From NCBI RefSeq assembly GCF_014982715.1, contig NZ_JADCJY010000001.1:372001-436000 (forward strand): a stretch of DNA of 64,000 bases. The letters run 5' to 3'. Made by a program: the position numbers and the translations under genes. The notes below the pieces were generated by a model. That model worked only from the letters and a program-made list of their open reading frames with translations. It was not told the origin of the DNA and searched no databases. Numbering within the stretch: position 1 is the first letter of the stretch; the number at the start of each line of letters is the position of its first letter. This stretch comes from Gallalistipes aquisgranensis. GTDB taxonomy: Bacteria; Bacteroidota; Bacteroidia; Bacteroidales; Rikenellaceae. Positions 36,323 through 44,832 of this stretch are shown piece by piece.

Positions 36323-36967
36323 TTATCTGGAAATAATCAACTCTTCCGTACGGAGTTTGGGAACGTAGTGGGTGCCGTTTCTGCGGTAATAGGCGAGGCT
36401 GTCGCCGGAACCGGCGGGAATCAGTTCGATCTTTTCGATACCCCGGCCGATAGCCAGGATCAGGAGCGGTTCGAAGGGCAGCCGGAACTCGTGCCTGATC
36501 CGGTCCCGGTCGAAAGAGCCGATGCAGAGGCCGTTGAGGCCGATCTCCGTGGCTTGGAGCAGCATGCTTTGGGCCGAGATACCCAGGTCGATATCGACGT
36601 AACGGTCTTCGGCCACGGTCGAACAGATAATGATGAAAGCGTTGGGTTCCGTACCCGGCAGAGGCAGGTGCAGGTCGGGCAGGGCTCCGCCGAGGCGGAT
36701 GCCGGCCAGAATTGCGGGGGCTTCGTCCGACAGGACGGGTCTGAACCGCAAGACCTGCCGGTTTTGTGCCGACGGAATCCGGGTGTTGACTTCGATGATG
36801 CGCCGCAACTGGTCTTCGCGTACTATGAAGCGGCTGTCGTAGCCGCGGTGGCTGCGGTTTTTCAGAAGCAGTCTGCCCAGTGTGGCCAACGGCTTGCGGG
36901 GATTCCGGTCTGATGCAGGCCGGGCCAGATACTCTTCCATTTTTCTGCCGAGGTAGTTGTCTGCCAT
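36323..36967 (-). CDS. Nitroreductase-family FMN oxidoreductase
   Basis: The 214-residue protein carries nitroreductase elements: NRSHRGYDSRFIVREDQLRRI with the Arg/Ser that contact FMN phosphate, a central VDIDLGISAQSMLLQATEIG, and LLILAIGRGIEKIELI. Members reduce nitro groups, quinones or flavins with NAD(P)H; the natural substrate here is unknown. It is a single gene, convergent with GH106 (55-base gap). The start at 36967 is chosen over 36991 because the -7 box at 36989-36996 would place transcription after the longer start. Confidence 0.88.
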   Translation of the reverse strand: MADNYLGRKMEEYLARPASDRNPRKPLATLGRLLLKNRSHRGYDSRFIVREDQLRRIIEVNTRIPSAQNRQVLRFRPVLSDEAPAILAGIRLGGALPDLHLPLPGTEPNAFIIICSTVAEDRYVDIDLGISAQSMLLQATEIGLNGLCIGSFDRDRIRHEFRLPFEPLLILAIGRGIEKIELIPAGSGDSLAYYRRNGTHYVPKLRTEELIISR

Positions 36968-36988
36968 CTCCGTGCTGATTGTTTTCCG

Positions 36989-36996
36989 CAAAGATA
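36989..36996 (-). promoter_or_regulatory. Promoter -7 box of the nitroreductase gene
   Basis: On the minus strand TATCTTTG is a full match to TAnnTTTG. Transcription would begin near 36981, 14 bases before the chosen ATG. This decides the start codon. Confidence 0.55.
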
Positions 36997-37111
36997 GGGT
37001 ATTTTTCGCTCGGAGGGACCCGATAGGGACGGATAATGTGTGTTCCGCATCGGGAGGACCTGCACGCTGCCGTGTCGCTTATGGCCTCTGATGTTTTTCG
37101 GTATCGACGAG

Positions 37112-37145
37112 TCCGCCCCTGTGCGGTGTAGGCGGCAGGGGCGGA
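37112..37145 (-). terminator. Terminator hairpin after the esterase gene
   Basis: TCCGCCCCTG (37112-37121) pairs perfectly with CAGGGGCGGA (37136-37145) around a 14-base loop. It lies 36 bases after the esterase stop. No strong U-run follows. Confidence 0.5.
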
Positions 37146-37180
37146 TTTGATCGTAGGTTAGCGGCGGTAACGTCGGATGG

Positions 37181-38482
37181 TTATTTTCGCAGTTGACGGA
37201 GCAGCCACTCCCGTTCGAATCTGTTGGTTTCCGGGTAGGTCCAGTGGGCCGCGTCGAGTGTGAGGCGGAGCTCTTTCGGCGAAGTGATTACGTTATAGGC
37301 CGCCAGGGTCGAGGTCGGGGGACAGGTGGCGTCGTTGTATCCCGTGCAGAACAGGATCGGGACCTTGAGCTTCCGGGCGAAGTTGACCACGTCGTAATAT
37401 TCCGACACTTTCATCTTCGTTTCGAGATTGCTCTCGTTCGGGTCGCGGAAGATATGGGGCCAGCCGCCCGTAGCGCCCCGGTGGTAACCCGTCAGGTCGC
37501 AGAGAGCGGGATAGTTGGCCCACAGGCATTTGATCCTCGGATCGAGGGCGGCGGTGACGATGGACAGCGCTCCGCCCTGGCTCCCTCCGCATACGGCGAT
37601 GCGATCCTTGTCGACCTGGGGCAGCGTGCAGAGGAAATCGACGGCCCGGACGCACCCTGCGTAGACGTTCCGGTAATAATACTTCTCGCGGTTGTCGATG
37701 TTGTAATAGTAATAGCCGTTCAGCGCGCCGAAACGGAGGTTGTTGTAGAGTTCGTCCGGCAGGTTGACGGGAATTCCGTGAATACCGATTTTCAGGGTGA
37801 CGGCCCCGGCTTCGGTGTACTCCCTGTCCGGCAGGTAAGGTCTTACGCCGGCACCCGGAACCTGCAGTACGGCGGGAAACGGGCCTTCGCCTTTGGGAAC
37901 CGACAGCATACCGTAGATATAACGGCCCGCGTTCCCGTTGCGGAAACGAATGTGATAGACATTCATTTTGGACGTGCAGTGTTCGGGCAACAGGGTCATC
38001 ACCGGTTCGAGCGGAATGTTACTGTTGGACGAGAGGGTCTGTTCCCAGAATTCGTCGAAATCCGCGGGCAGTTGGGCGAACGGCTGGATCTTATCGGGGG
38101 CGAAAGCCACTTTGATGTAATTGGAGTAGTTGATCCCGCCGATGCGGACTTTCGCCGTGAGGGCCATGAAGCCGGGCTTGTCCATTCCGTCGACCGTCAG
38201 TTTCCGGCAACCCTCTCCTGTGTCGAGTTTGCCTTGTGTGACGGGTTTCAGCATGTCGGGTCCCCATTCGTAGGTCACCTCCACATTTTTTTGAGGGAAG
38301 TTGTCCTTGATGACCGATACGGTGAATTCCGGTTTTTCGCCGACCCGGTAATTCCAGTCGGCATGGTTCGGTGTGAGCAGGATTTTTACGTAGGTATGCT
38401 CCCGGGAGCGTTGCGCCCGTAAGGGCGACGACAGGATAACCCCCAGCAGCAACAGGGCCGTTATCCGGATTAGGTTCTTCAT
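37181..38482 (-). CDS. CE7-like acetyl xylan esterase / cephalosporin deacetylase family hydrolase
   Basis: The 433-residue secreted protein has a signal peptide (about 1-23, ending LRAQ) and an N-terminal Ig-like domain (about 28-130) carrying the family's polar pattern. An AXE1 alpha/beta-hydrolase follows. The catalytic triad is visible as S301 in GGSQGGA, D384 in GYNDATCP and H413 in AAHWTYP. Family enzymes remove acetyl groups from xylo-oligosaccharides and other acetylated sugars. It is transcribed alone, with its own -7 box at 38517-38524 and a hairpin downstream. The open frame upstream of 38482 belongs to the preceding gene's region and lacks a signal peptide. Confidence 0.9.
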   Translation of the reverse strand: MKNLIRITALLLLGVILSSPLRAQRSREHTYVKILLTPNHADWNYRVGEKPEFTVSVIKDNFPQKNVEVTYEWGPDMLKPVTQGKLDTGEGCRKLTVDGMDKPGFMALTAKVRIGGINYSNYIKVAFAPDKIQPFAQLPADFDEFWEQTLSSNSNIPLEPVMTLLPEHCTSKMNVYHIRFRNGNAGRYIYGMLSVPKGEGPFPAVLQVPGAGVRPYLPDREYTEAGAVTLKIGIHGIPVNLPDELYNNLRFGALNGYYYYNIDNREKYYYRNVYAGCVRAVDFLCTLPQVDKDRIAVCGGSQGGALSIVTAALDPRIKCLWANYPALCDLTGYHRGATGGWPHIFRDPNESNLETKMKVSEYYDVVNFARKLKVPILFCTGYNDATCPPTSTLAAYNVITSPKELRLTLDAAHWTYPETNRFEREWLLRQLRK

Positions 38483-38516
38483 GGTTCGTCGTTTTGTAGG
38501 TTTCGATCGTATGGTG

Positions 38517-38524
38517 CAAATATA
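38517..38524 (-). promoter_or_regulatory. Promoter -7 box of the esterase gene
   Basis: TATATTTG on the minus strand matches TAnnTTTG. It lies 35 bases before the esterase ATG, with a predicted start near 38509. No -33 TTTG is seen. Confidence 0.5.
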
Positions 38525-38562
38525 GAAAAATGGGGAAATGATGACTGTATGGGATAGGATTG

Positions 38563-39711
38563 CTACTCGTAATATCCGAATTCTTCGACGAGTTCGGACA
38601 GTTTCAGAATGTTCTCTTTCGGAACTTTCGGGGCGATGGAACAGGCTGTGCTCAGGATGAAACCCCGCCCTTTGGTCATGCCCGTTTCCAGAATGTGCCG
38701 TACGTCGTTGCGGATTTTTTCGTCGGAACCGAACAGCAGAGTATTGATCGAGTCGATATTTCCCTTGATGAACATCGACTTGCCGATCCGGTTGAAGGCA
38801 TCTTCGATGTCGACGTTCCCGACCGGTGCGGGATCGAGACATTCCAGCCCGGAGGCACCGCTTTCCCTCATCAGTTCGAGCCTGTCGCCGATGGAGCCGC
38901 AGGTGTGGATATATACTTTTTTGCCGGCCGCCTTGATGGCGTCTATGATCCGTGTCTCGAACGGGAGCACGAATTCCCGGTAGGCCTCCGTCGAAATGAA
39001 TCCCTGTCCGGCGAAAGGCGACGATATTTTGACGGCGTCGATGGGTGCGCGGCACATGCCTTCGGCTAAAGCCGTAATGCCTCGGGTGAATTTGTTGAGT
39101 ATCCGTTTGCTTTTTTCGGGCTCGAGCAGCAGGGCGATCAATCCGTTCTCGTATCCCAGAAAATCCAGAAAGTAGTCGAACGGAGAGGTGATTTCCCCGT
39201 GAATGGATACCTCGTCGCCGACTTTCCCGTGAATCAGGTCGAAAATGTCGAACATCCGGTCCTTGCAGAGAGGAAAGTGCAGGTTGTTGGAAACGGGGAT
39301 ATAATTTATCTCGTCGGGGATATCTTTCTCTATGTCGACGGTTTCGATGGACGGAGTCGTCCCGGGGGATTTGAATTCAACCAGGGGCAGGTCTATCCAC
39401 GAGTGGGTCTCCGTCCTGTCGGGATAATGCAGCCGTACTTTGCCGGGTTCTATCTCCTCGCGTTCGATGAGGTCTTTTTTCCATGCATCGGAATGGCCGT
39501 GCAGGCTGACCAGAATACCGTCGAAACGGAATTGCCGGCAAAGTGAAACCAGTCCGTCGGCGAACCTATCTTCGTTATACCAGAATTCTACGGGGTCCGG
39601 TTTCAGCTGCATCATCATGGAGCCGATGCTGAATTGGCACATAAGAGGTACCCTGTCGGGTTTTTGCAGGTTCATGGCCGTCTGTATCCGTTGCCTGGAA
39701 GTGAGTTTCAT
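38563..39711 (-). CDS. MtaA/CmuA-type methyltransferase of the uroporphyrinogen-decarboxylase superfamily
   Basis: The protein (382 aa) has the URO-D fold pattern, starting MKLTSRQRIQTAMNLQKPDR. It carries the zinc-site motif of corrinoid methyltransferases, H269-x-C271 in YIHTCG and C291 in LECLDP, and the C-terminal CSIAPKVPKEN. True HemE enzymes lack this His-Cys-Cys set, so a methyl transfer between a corrinoid protein and a thiol or other acceptor is more likely than haem synthesis. No corrinoid protein gene is adjacent. The same frame stays open to an ATG at 39933, but that extension is charged, low-complexity and unlike the family; 39711 gives the family's normal start. Confidence 0.85.
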   Translation of the reverse strand: MKLTSRQRIQTAMNLQKPDRVPLMCQFSIGSMMMQLKPDPVEFWYNEDRFADGLVSLCRQFRFDGILVSLHGHSDAWKKDLIEREEIEPGKVRLHYPDRTETHSWIDLPLVEFKSPGTTPSIETVDIEKDIPDEINYIPVSNNLHFPLCKDRMFDIFDLIHGKVGDEVSIHGEITSPFDYFLDFLGYENGLIALLLEPEKSKRILNKFTRGITALAEGMCRAPIDAVKISSPFAGQGFISTEAYREFVLPFETRIIDAIKAAGKKVYIHTCGSIGDRLELMRESGASGLECLDPAPVGNVDIEDAFNRIGKSMFIKGNIDSINTLLFGSDEKIRNDVRHILETGMTKGRGFILSTACSIAPKVPKENILKLSELVEEFGYYE

Positions 39712-40126
39712 AGTGCGGTGACAAATTTGGTCGGTTGCGGTCGGGAATCTTTTTTCCGATCGGAATTTCCGATTTCGGTTCGGATTTCCGTTCTTTTTCG
39801 TGGAGGACTGTGAACCCCCATTTCTCCACTCTTTCCTGCCGGACATCGGTAGACGATAGAATCCCTGCGTTTTTTCTTGGTCTTCTTTCTCTGTCCGGGG
39901 CGTCGAGAATGATGAGGCTCGTTCGTCTTCCACGGTAAAGATAGATATTTCGTATAAGACTGCAAAAGTTTTTCTGTAGTCGTTGTTTATCGGGATGGTT
40001 CTGCGACGAGAAAATACGTAGATGAAAATCTCAAGTCGTATAATAGGAAGGCACGATAGATGCTTTGTGCTGTACTGTTCTGAATGGTTCGGATTTTGCC
40101 TCTTTATTATTATTTTTAAAAAGAAA
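39712..40126. other. Intergenic region with no recognised gene
   Basis: About 415 bases between the methyltransferase and the tRNA terminator. The first 220 contain the unlikely in-frame extension to 39933. A weak -7-like TATCTTTA (minus strand, 39936-39943) would give a long leader. The part after 39960 is AT-rich, and I see nothing else in it. Confidence 0.5.
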
Positions 40127-40153
40127 AAGCAGTTACTTTATTTGTAACTGCTT
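40127..40153 (-). terminator. Rho-independent terminator of tRNA-Met
   Basis: AAGCAGTTAC (40127-40136) pairs perfectly with GTAACTGCTT (40144-40153) around TTTATTT. On the minus strand it lies 10 bases past the tRNA 3' end and is followed by a T-rich run, a standard intrinsic terminator. Confidence 0.8.
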
Positions 40154-40163
40154 GATTTTCGAG

Positions 40164-40237
40164 TAGCGGGAGAGAGACTTGAACTCTCGACCTCATGATT
40201 ATGAATCATGCGCTCTAACCAGCTGAGCTATCCCGCC
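40164..40237 (-). tRNA. tRNA-Met (anticodon CAT)
   Basis: The 74-base sequence on the minus strand begins GGCGGGATAGCTCAGCTGG and folds as a complete cloverleaf. The acceptor stem is GGCGGGA with TCCCGCT, with a G1-U72 wobble. The anticodon stem is CATGA/TCATG with loop TTCATAA, and the T arm is GAGAG TTCAAGT CTCTC. The anticodon is CAT and no 3' CCA is encoded. The first pair is not the mismatched type of initiator tRNA, so elongator Met is likely; an Ile tRNA with lysidine at position 34 cannot be excluded by sequence alone. Confidence 0.93.
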
Positions 40238-40257
40238 ATCTTCCTTAAAGGCAGGTG

Positions 40258-40288
40258 CAAAAGTAATCATTTTTTTGTTAAGTCCAAA
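40258..40288 (-). promoter_or_regulatory. Complete promoter of the tRNA-Met gene
   Basis: On the minus strand TTTG (40288-40285), a 19-base spacer and TACTTTTG (40265-40258) match both consensus boxes exactly. Transcription would start near 40250, 13 bases before the mature 5' end. Confidence 0.8.
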
Positions 40289-40376
40289 CCCGTGCGGTGA
40301 AAAATATTTCCGGAACGACACATTCCGTGTCGGGAAAAGTAACTCCGGATCGGCTATCCTGCTCGCGGACAGAGGA

Positions 40377-41570
40377 TCAGAACGATGCGACCACTTCGAT
40401 CGTGAATTTGTCCTGCAGCAGTTTGTTTGCGGCGAAATCCGAAGGTTTGTGATGCCCGAGGAAATATTTTTCGTAGTTGAGCCGCAATTCCGATTTCAGC
40501 AGTTTCGGGGACAGTCCGAAGTTGACCCCGATCGTCATGCGGTTCGCATTGAACCGGTCGTGCAGTTTGGTTTGCGAGTTCAGGAAGTCCACTCCATGCC
40601 CTGTGTCCCAGCGGGCGATCGGTGCGATATGTTCCGCGAAACCGTTCCGGGGCAGTCCGAACTGGTAATACCCCTGTATGTGGGCCGCCGTGATGACATC
40701 CTTCTCCTTGTCGAACAGGATACGTTGCGCCACCTCCGCCTCGATCAGGAAGCGGTCGCCCACATAGTGGAGTTCGCAGCCCCACATGCGTATCTTTTGG
40801 GTGAAATCCTCCTCTTTCTTGACTCCGTCCGTTTCCACGACGTGTACGTCCAGCGGCGTGCGTCCCGTGTAGAAGCTGGCCGCACCGCCCAGTCCTTCGC
40901 GTTTGCCGATGTCCAGCCGGGTGGAGAGGTTCACGCTCTTCGACCACTCCGGATTGTTGCTGCCCGACCCGTTGAACACACCCACCGTGACGCGCATCGG
41001 AATTCCGGCCCGGAAACTGTAACGGCCCAGGGCGCCGATGTCGCGCGAACCGATCGTCTTCACGTACTCCTCGGCCTGGTCGCCCGCGAGGGTGCTGCCG
41101 TAGTAGGACGTGAGGTATTTGGCGATGAACGACCGGTTGGCGAACATGTTGGAACTGGGTCCCCGGTCCAGATCGGTACTGAATTTATACTGTTGCTGAC
41201 CCAGCGTGAATTCGAAATTTTTCCGGAAATAGGTGACGTACGAATCGAGGATCGAAATTTTCCCCTCATTGTTGAAATCGACCTGGACGGCATAGCGCAT
41301 GCTGGGGCTGACGAATCCCTTGACGCCGATCCGGGAGTTGCGTACGTTGAACCGGTATTCGCCGTCGGTCGTGCTCAGTTCCATTTTGGCCTTGACGGCT
41401 CCGTAGACCTGGGGCAGATAGGATATTTCGCCCGATTTGCGGACCGGAATGTCCGTTCCCCGCGTCTGGGTCCTGGACGTGTCTGCCGGTACGGGCTCCG
41501 CTGCGGTATGTCCGGCTGCCGTGACGGCGCCGAGCAGAAAAAGGAGGGAGAGGTTCGTTCGCAATGTCAT
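40377..41570 (-). CDS. Phosphate-selective porin O/P family outer-membrane protein
   Basis: The product (397 aa) begins MTLRTNLSLLFLLGAVTAAG, a signal peptide, and then forms a beta-barrel of alternating strands. The OprO/P (PF07396) features include YAVQVDFNNEGKISILDSYV, FEFTLGQQQYKFSTD and a C-terminal Phe (TIEVVASF). It should be a trimeric channel for phosphate or other anions; specificity in Bacteroidetes is not established. It is transcribed alone from a strong promoter. The start at 41570 fits that promoter, since the ATG at 41612 would lie upstream of it. Confidence 0.87.
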   Translation of the reverse strand: MTLRTNLSLLFLLGAVTAAGHTAAEPVPADTSRTQTRGTDIPVRKSGEISYLPQVYGAVKAKMELSTTDGEYRFNVRNSRIGVKGFVSPSMRYAVQVDFNNEGKISILDSYVTYFRKNFEFTLGQQQYKFSTDLDRGPSSNMFANRSFIAKYLTSYYGSTLAGDQAEEYVKTIGSRDIGALGRYSFRAGIPMRVTVGVFNGSGSNNPEWSKSVNLSTRLDIGKREGLGGAASFYTGRTPLDVHVVETDGVKKEEDFTQKIRMWGCELHYVGDRFLIEAEVAQRILFDKEKDVITAAHIQGYYQFGLPRNGFAEHIAPIARWDTGHGVDFLNSQTKLHDRFNANRMTIGVNFGLSPKLLKSELRLNYEKYFLGHHKPSDFAANKLLQDKFTIEVVASF

Positions 41571-41598
41571 AATCCGTAGTTGTTTTCCATAACCTCCG

Positions 41599-41629
41599 CA
41601 AAAATAGGGCAAATCCCGGGGATTGCAAA
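41599..41629 (-). promoter_or_regulatory. Complete promoter of the porin gene
   Basis: On the minus strand TTTG (41629-41626), a 19-base spacer and TATTTTTG (41606-41599) match the consensus fully. Transcription would begin near 41591, 21 bases before the ATG at 41570. Confidence 0.8.
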
Positions 41630-41701
41630 CCGGTTGCCCCGAAAGTGGTATTTAATTTGATAAGATTAGGTATTTATGCTGATAATAAACGGAATAGCGA
41701 T

Positions 41702-42433
41702 ATGAAAAGAGAAAAGTACGGAAACCGGGGCGATCTCCGGCCCGAGACTTCCGTGCGGGGAGCCGCTCCTTCCGGCGGACAGACGGTCAGCCGGATTTTC
41801 AACGGATTGGTTCTCGCCGGCAGCCTTCTGATCCTGGTGTCGCTTTCGTTCGACATCATGTTCGAGCGGCAGTATTATCTGGGGGCCGGTTTCCTGCATC
41901 TGCAACTGGCCGTCTGCCTGATCTTCATGGCCGACTTTTTCGTACGCCTGGCGACGGCACCCTGCAAGCAGCATTACGTGGCCCGCAACTGGATTCTGCT
42001 TCTGGTCTCCGTGCCGCTGCTCAATCTGATGGAGTGGTTCGGCGTGGAACTTTCCCGGTCGTGGTATATCGTTTTCAAGGCCGCTCCGCTCGTGCGCGGT
42101 TTCTACGGTATGCTGATTCTGATCGGGTTCACCCGGGACCGCGTGCGCAGTCTGTTCTATGCCTATCTTTTCACGGTGGCCGGGTTTACCTATTTTTCCG
42201 CGCTGATCTTCTATTCGTTCGAACACGGACCCAATCCGAAGCTGGATTCCTTCGGTGATGCACTCTGGTGGGCCTGTATGAATGTCACCACGGTCGGAGC
42301 CGAAATTTTCGCTGTCACGACCATCGGTAAAATCCTGTCGGTCGTTCTTCCGGGGCTCGGCATGCTGATGCTGCCGGTCTTCACGGTCTACGTCACCGAC
42401 CGTTTCAAACGAACACGCTCCGCCGGAAAGTAG
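41702..42433 (+). CDS. Six-helix ion channel of the voltage-gated K+ family with altered selectivity filter
   Basis: The protein (243 aa) has six membrane segments, at about 32-52, 64-84, 96-114, 120-143, 150-172 and 210-231. A pore loop between the last two reads LWWACMNVTTVGAEIFAV. The position and TTVG start match a K+ channel filter, but the canonical TVGYGD is replaced by TVGAEI (197-202). The fourth segment has few basic residues, so voltage sensing is doubtful. Ion selectivity cannot be assumed to be K+. The start at 41702 is chosen because the upstream in-frame stretch to 41645 is short and polar. It is transcribed alone and convergent with mscL. Confidence 0.8.
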   Translation: MKREKYGNRGDLRPETSVRGAAPSGGQTVSRIFNGLVLAGSLLILVSLSFDIMFERQYYLGAGFLHLQLAVCLIFMADFFVRLATAPCKQHYVARNWILLLVSVPLLNLMEWFGVELSRSWYIVFKAAPLVRGFYGMLILIGFTRDRVRSLFYAYLFTVAGFTYFSALIFYSFEHGPNPKLDSFGDALWWACMNVTTVGAEIFAVTTIGKILSVVLPGLGMLMLPVFTVYVTDRFKRTRSAGK

Positions 42434-42442
42434 CGGAGCGTG
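42414..42442. terminator. Bidirectional terminator between the channel gene and mscL
   Basis: CACGCTCCGC (42414-42423) pairs perfectly with GCGGAGCGTG (42433-42442) around a 9-base loop. It contains the channel stop codon and lies 18 bases past the mscL stop on the other strand. Confidence 0.6.
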
Positions 42443-42460
42443 CATGTCGGTGAGTCCGGG

Positions 42461-42895
42461 TTATTTTCCGCCGCCTTTCGGGGCCATTTCGCTGTTCTGC
42501 TGTTTGAGCAGGTCGCGGATGTCGGTCAGAAGCATCTCCTCTTTCGACGGTGCGGGAGGTGTGGCCGGAGCCTCTTCCTTCTTCTTTTCCAGTTTGCTCA
42601 TGACACGTATTACGGCGAAGATCGAAAAGGCGATGATGATGAAATCGACCACCGTCTGGATGAACTTTCCGTAACTGATCACCACGGCCGGGTCTGTTTC
42701 CGTGGCCTGTTTCAGCGTCACCGACAGATCGGCGAAATTGACACCGCTGAGCAGCAGGCCGATCGGGGGCATGATGACGTCGGCCACCAGCGAACTGACG
42801 ATCTTGCCGAACGCACCGCCGATGATGATACCCACGGCCATGTCCACCACGTTGCCGCGCATGGCGAATTTTTTGAAATCGGATAAAAAACTCAT
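42461..42895 (-). CDS. mscL: Large-conductance mechanosensitive channel MscL
   Basis: The 144-residue protein begins [20 protein letters not shown] with the typical N-terminal helix. It is followed by TM1 ([20 protein letters not shown]), the conserved IMPPIG, a periplasmic loop, TM2 ([19 protein letters not shown]) and the charged C-terminal bundle. MscL opens under membrane tension to release solutes in osmotic downshock. An in-frame ATG at 42907 (MYSV) is possible but adds an unusual prefix. It is 113 bases after the response regulator and probably transcribed separately. Confidence 0.97.
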   Translation of the reverse strand: MSFLSDFKKFAMRGNVVDMAVGIIIGGAFGKIVSSLVADVIMPPIGLLLSGVNFADLSVTLKQATETDPAVVISYGKFIQTVVDFIIIAFSIFAVIRVMSKLEKKKEEAPATPPAPSKEEMLLTDIRDLLKQQNSEMAPKGGGK

Positions 42896-43008
42896 AACAG
42901 AATACATTAAAGGGTTTCGGATTTTTGCTGCATAAAACGCACCAAACCGGACCGGCAGTCCGATCCGGGTACAATGGTAGTGATTTTCAGGCAAAAAACA
43001 AAATCCGG

Positions 43009-43740
43009 TTATCCGAGCGACCTGAGTTTCAGCAGTTCAGCGAACCGCTCTTTGTGGGAATCCGAAACGGGGATATATTCTTTCCCGAAAACGATCCGGC
43101 CCCGCTCGATCGTCCTGATCCGGTCCATGTTCACGATGTACGAACGGTGGACCCGTACGAACCGGTCGGCGGGCAGCCGTTCCTCCGCTGTTTTCATGCT
43201 CATCTGGGTGATAACGGGGCGGGTACCGTCGACCGTGTGGATTTTCACGTAATCGCCCACTCCTTCGATATAGAGGATCTCGTCCAGCGCGATCTGTAGC
43301 TGTTTGTAATCCGCTTTGACGATGATCGAACGGGGAGACGGCGATACGGCGGACTTCCTGCCCGCCCGGAATGCCTCGTCCTTCTCGAACCATTGTAAAG
43401 CCCTGCCTGCCGACCGAAGGAATTCGGCATAGCTGATCGGTTTGAGCAGATAGTCGAGCGCATCGACCCGGAACCCTTCCAGTGCATATTGTTCGAAAGC
43501 GGTGGTGAAGATCACCCGCGGGCGCTGGCCGATCATTTCCGACAGTTCGATCCCGCTCAGGTGGGGCATCTGGATGTCGAGGAAAAGCAGGTCGATTCCG
43601 CCTCCCCCCAGTATCCGCAGGGCTTCGGCTCCGCTGTTGCTCCGGCCGGCGAGGGTGAGGAACGGTGTACGTCCTATGTACTCTTCCAACAGGTCGAGTG
43701 CCAGCGGTTCGTCGTCTACGATCAGGCAGTTGAGGGTCAT
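43009..43740 (-). CDS. LytTR-type response regulator
   Basis: The 243-residue protein has a receiver domain (1-120) with acidic pocket D9/D10, phospho-acceptor D55 in [10 protein letters not shown], and the conserved Lys in YLLKPI. A LytTR DNA-binding domain follows (about 140-240, with [18 protein letters not shown] and [15 protein letters not shown]). LytTR proteins bind direct repeats. It starts 5 bases after the kinase gene, so the two are cotranscribed, and the MacAB-TolC genes upstream run in the same direction. Confidence 0.95.
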   Translation of the reverse strand: MTLNCLIVDDEPLALDLLEEYIGRTPFLTLAGRSNSGAEALRILGGGGIDLLFLDIQMPHLSGIELSEMIGQRPRVIFTTAFEQYALEGFRVDALDYLLKPISYAEFLRSAGRALQWFEKDEAFRAGRKSAVSPSPRSIIVKADYKQLQIALDEILYIEGVGDYVKIHTVDGTRPVITQMSMKTAEERLPADRFVRVHRSYIVNMDRIRTIERGRIVFGKEYIPVSDSHKERFAELLKLRSLG

Positions 43741-43745
43741 ACAGG

Positions 43746-44798
43746 TTACAGGTTTACGATCAGTTGCGTGAGAAAGGTGCCGCCTATCTGTTGCTGGCGC
43801 AGGCTGTGGGCCTGCGGATAGAGCAGGTTGAGCCTTCGCAGGAGATTCTGCATCCCGATGCCCGATCCGCTCCGGTCGTCGTCCGATTTGGGGAAACAGC
43901 TGTTTTCGATCGTGCAGATCACGATGTCGTCTTCCCGCAGGCTGATCCTGATCCGTACGAATGAGGGCTTTTCCGTGCTGACCCCGTGTTTGAAGGCGTT
44001 TTCGATCAGCGTGATGAACAGCAGCGGGGCGATGCGCACTCCCCGGCAGTCGTCGGGCAGGGAGACTTCTACGGTCACGTTTCCGGCCAGCCGCAGTTTC
44101 ATCAGTTCGATGTAACTGCGGATGAAGGCGATCTCCTGCTCCAGCGGCACTTTGTTTTCGTTGTTGTCATAGAGCACGTAGCGCAGCAGGCGGCTCAGGC
44201 TGTGTACGGCCCATTGCGCACGGTCCCGGTCGATGGCGATCAGCGAATAGATGTTGTTGAGCGTGTTGAACAGGAAGTGGGGATTGAGCTGGCTCTTCAG
44301 GTTGCGCAGTTCCGCTTCCGTCCGCTCTTTCGCCATTTCGGCCTTCTCCTGCTGGGTGCGGTACCATCCCGATGTGGTTTTGATCGCCACGCTCAGGGCT
44401 CCCGTCAGCATCATCATGGTCGCGTCGCGCAGGATGAACATCACCATGTCCGGTTTCGGTCCCCGGAGAGGTTTCGTGATCTGGGCCAGATGGGAGAAAT
44501 AGTATCCCTGCCAGAGATGGAGCAGGCCCGACACCGTCCCTATCAGCAGCAGGTTGACGCCCAGGAATACGAGCCACCTGCGACGGAACAGCAGCCGGTC
44601 GATCAACAGAAAATAGTTGACATAGAAGACGATCATGAAGGCCGCGGGCACGAAAATATAGCCCAGATACCGGTTCCACGTCATCGGGTTGCCGTCCCGC
44701 GGCGACACGAGCAGAGGCAGTCCGAAAAGAATGCCCCAGCCGATGACGTGGATCAGGGCGACCAGCAGATCGTTGCGCCGGGATTGTGGCATGTTCAT
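43746..44798 (-). CDS. LytS/YehU-type sensor histidine kinase
   Basis: The protein (350 aa) has about four membrane helices in residues 10-145 and a short coiled-coil. A His_kinase domain follows, with phospho-acceptor His in LKSQLNPHFLFNTLNNIYSL (H174). The C-terminal ATPase part shows LLFITLIENAFKHGV and SGIGMQNLLRRL. It should phosphorylate the LytTR regulator encoded 5 bases downstream. It lies 34 bases after the MacB permease, so it is likely expressed with the exporter. Starts at 44816 and 44792 are also possible. Confidence 0.94.
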   Translation of the reverse strand: MNMPQSRRNDLLVALIHVIGWGILFGLPLLVSPRDGNPMTWNRYLGYIFVPAAFMIVFYVNYFLLIDRLLFRRRWLVFLGVNLLLIGTVSGLLHLWQGYYFSHLAQITKPLRGPKPDMVMFILRDATMMMLTGALSVAIKTTSGWYRTQQEKAEMAKERTEAELRNLKSQLNPHFLFNTLNNIYSLIAIDRDRAQWAVHSLSRLLRYVLYDNNENKVPLEQEIAFIRSYIELMKLRLAGNVTVEVSLPDDCRGVRIAPLLFITLIENAFKHGVSTEKPSFVRIRISLREDDIVICTIENSCFPKSDDDRSGSGIGMQNLLRRLNLLYPQAHSLRQQQIGGTFLTQLIVNL

Positions 44799-44832
44799 GG
44801 CGGTTTGGGAATGCAAGATAATGATTTTTCGT

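Noticed and set aside
39712-39933. In-frame N-terminal extension of the MtaA-like protein
   Set aside because: Open by chance for 74 codons; charged low-complexity sequence absent from the family, and the natural start at 39711 is present.
42896-43008. Hairpin after the response regulator (CGGAC/GTCCG)
   Set aside because: A 5-base stem is too weak to call.
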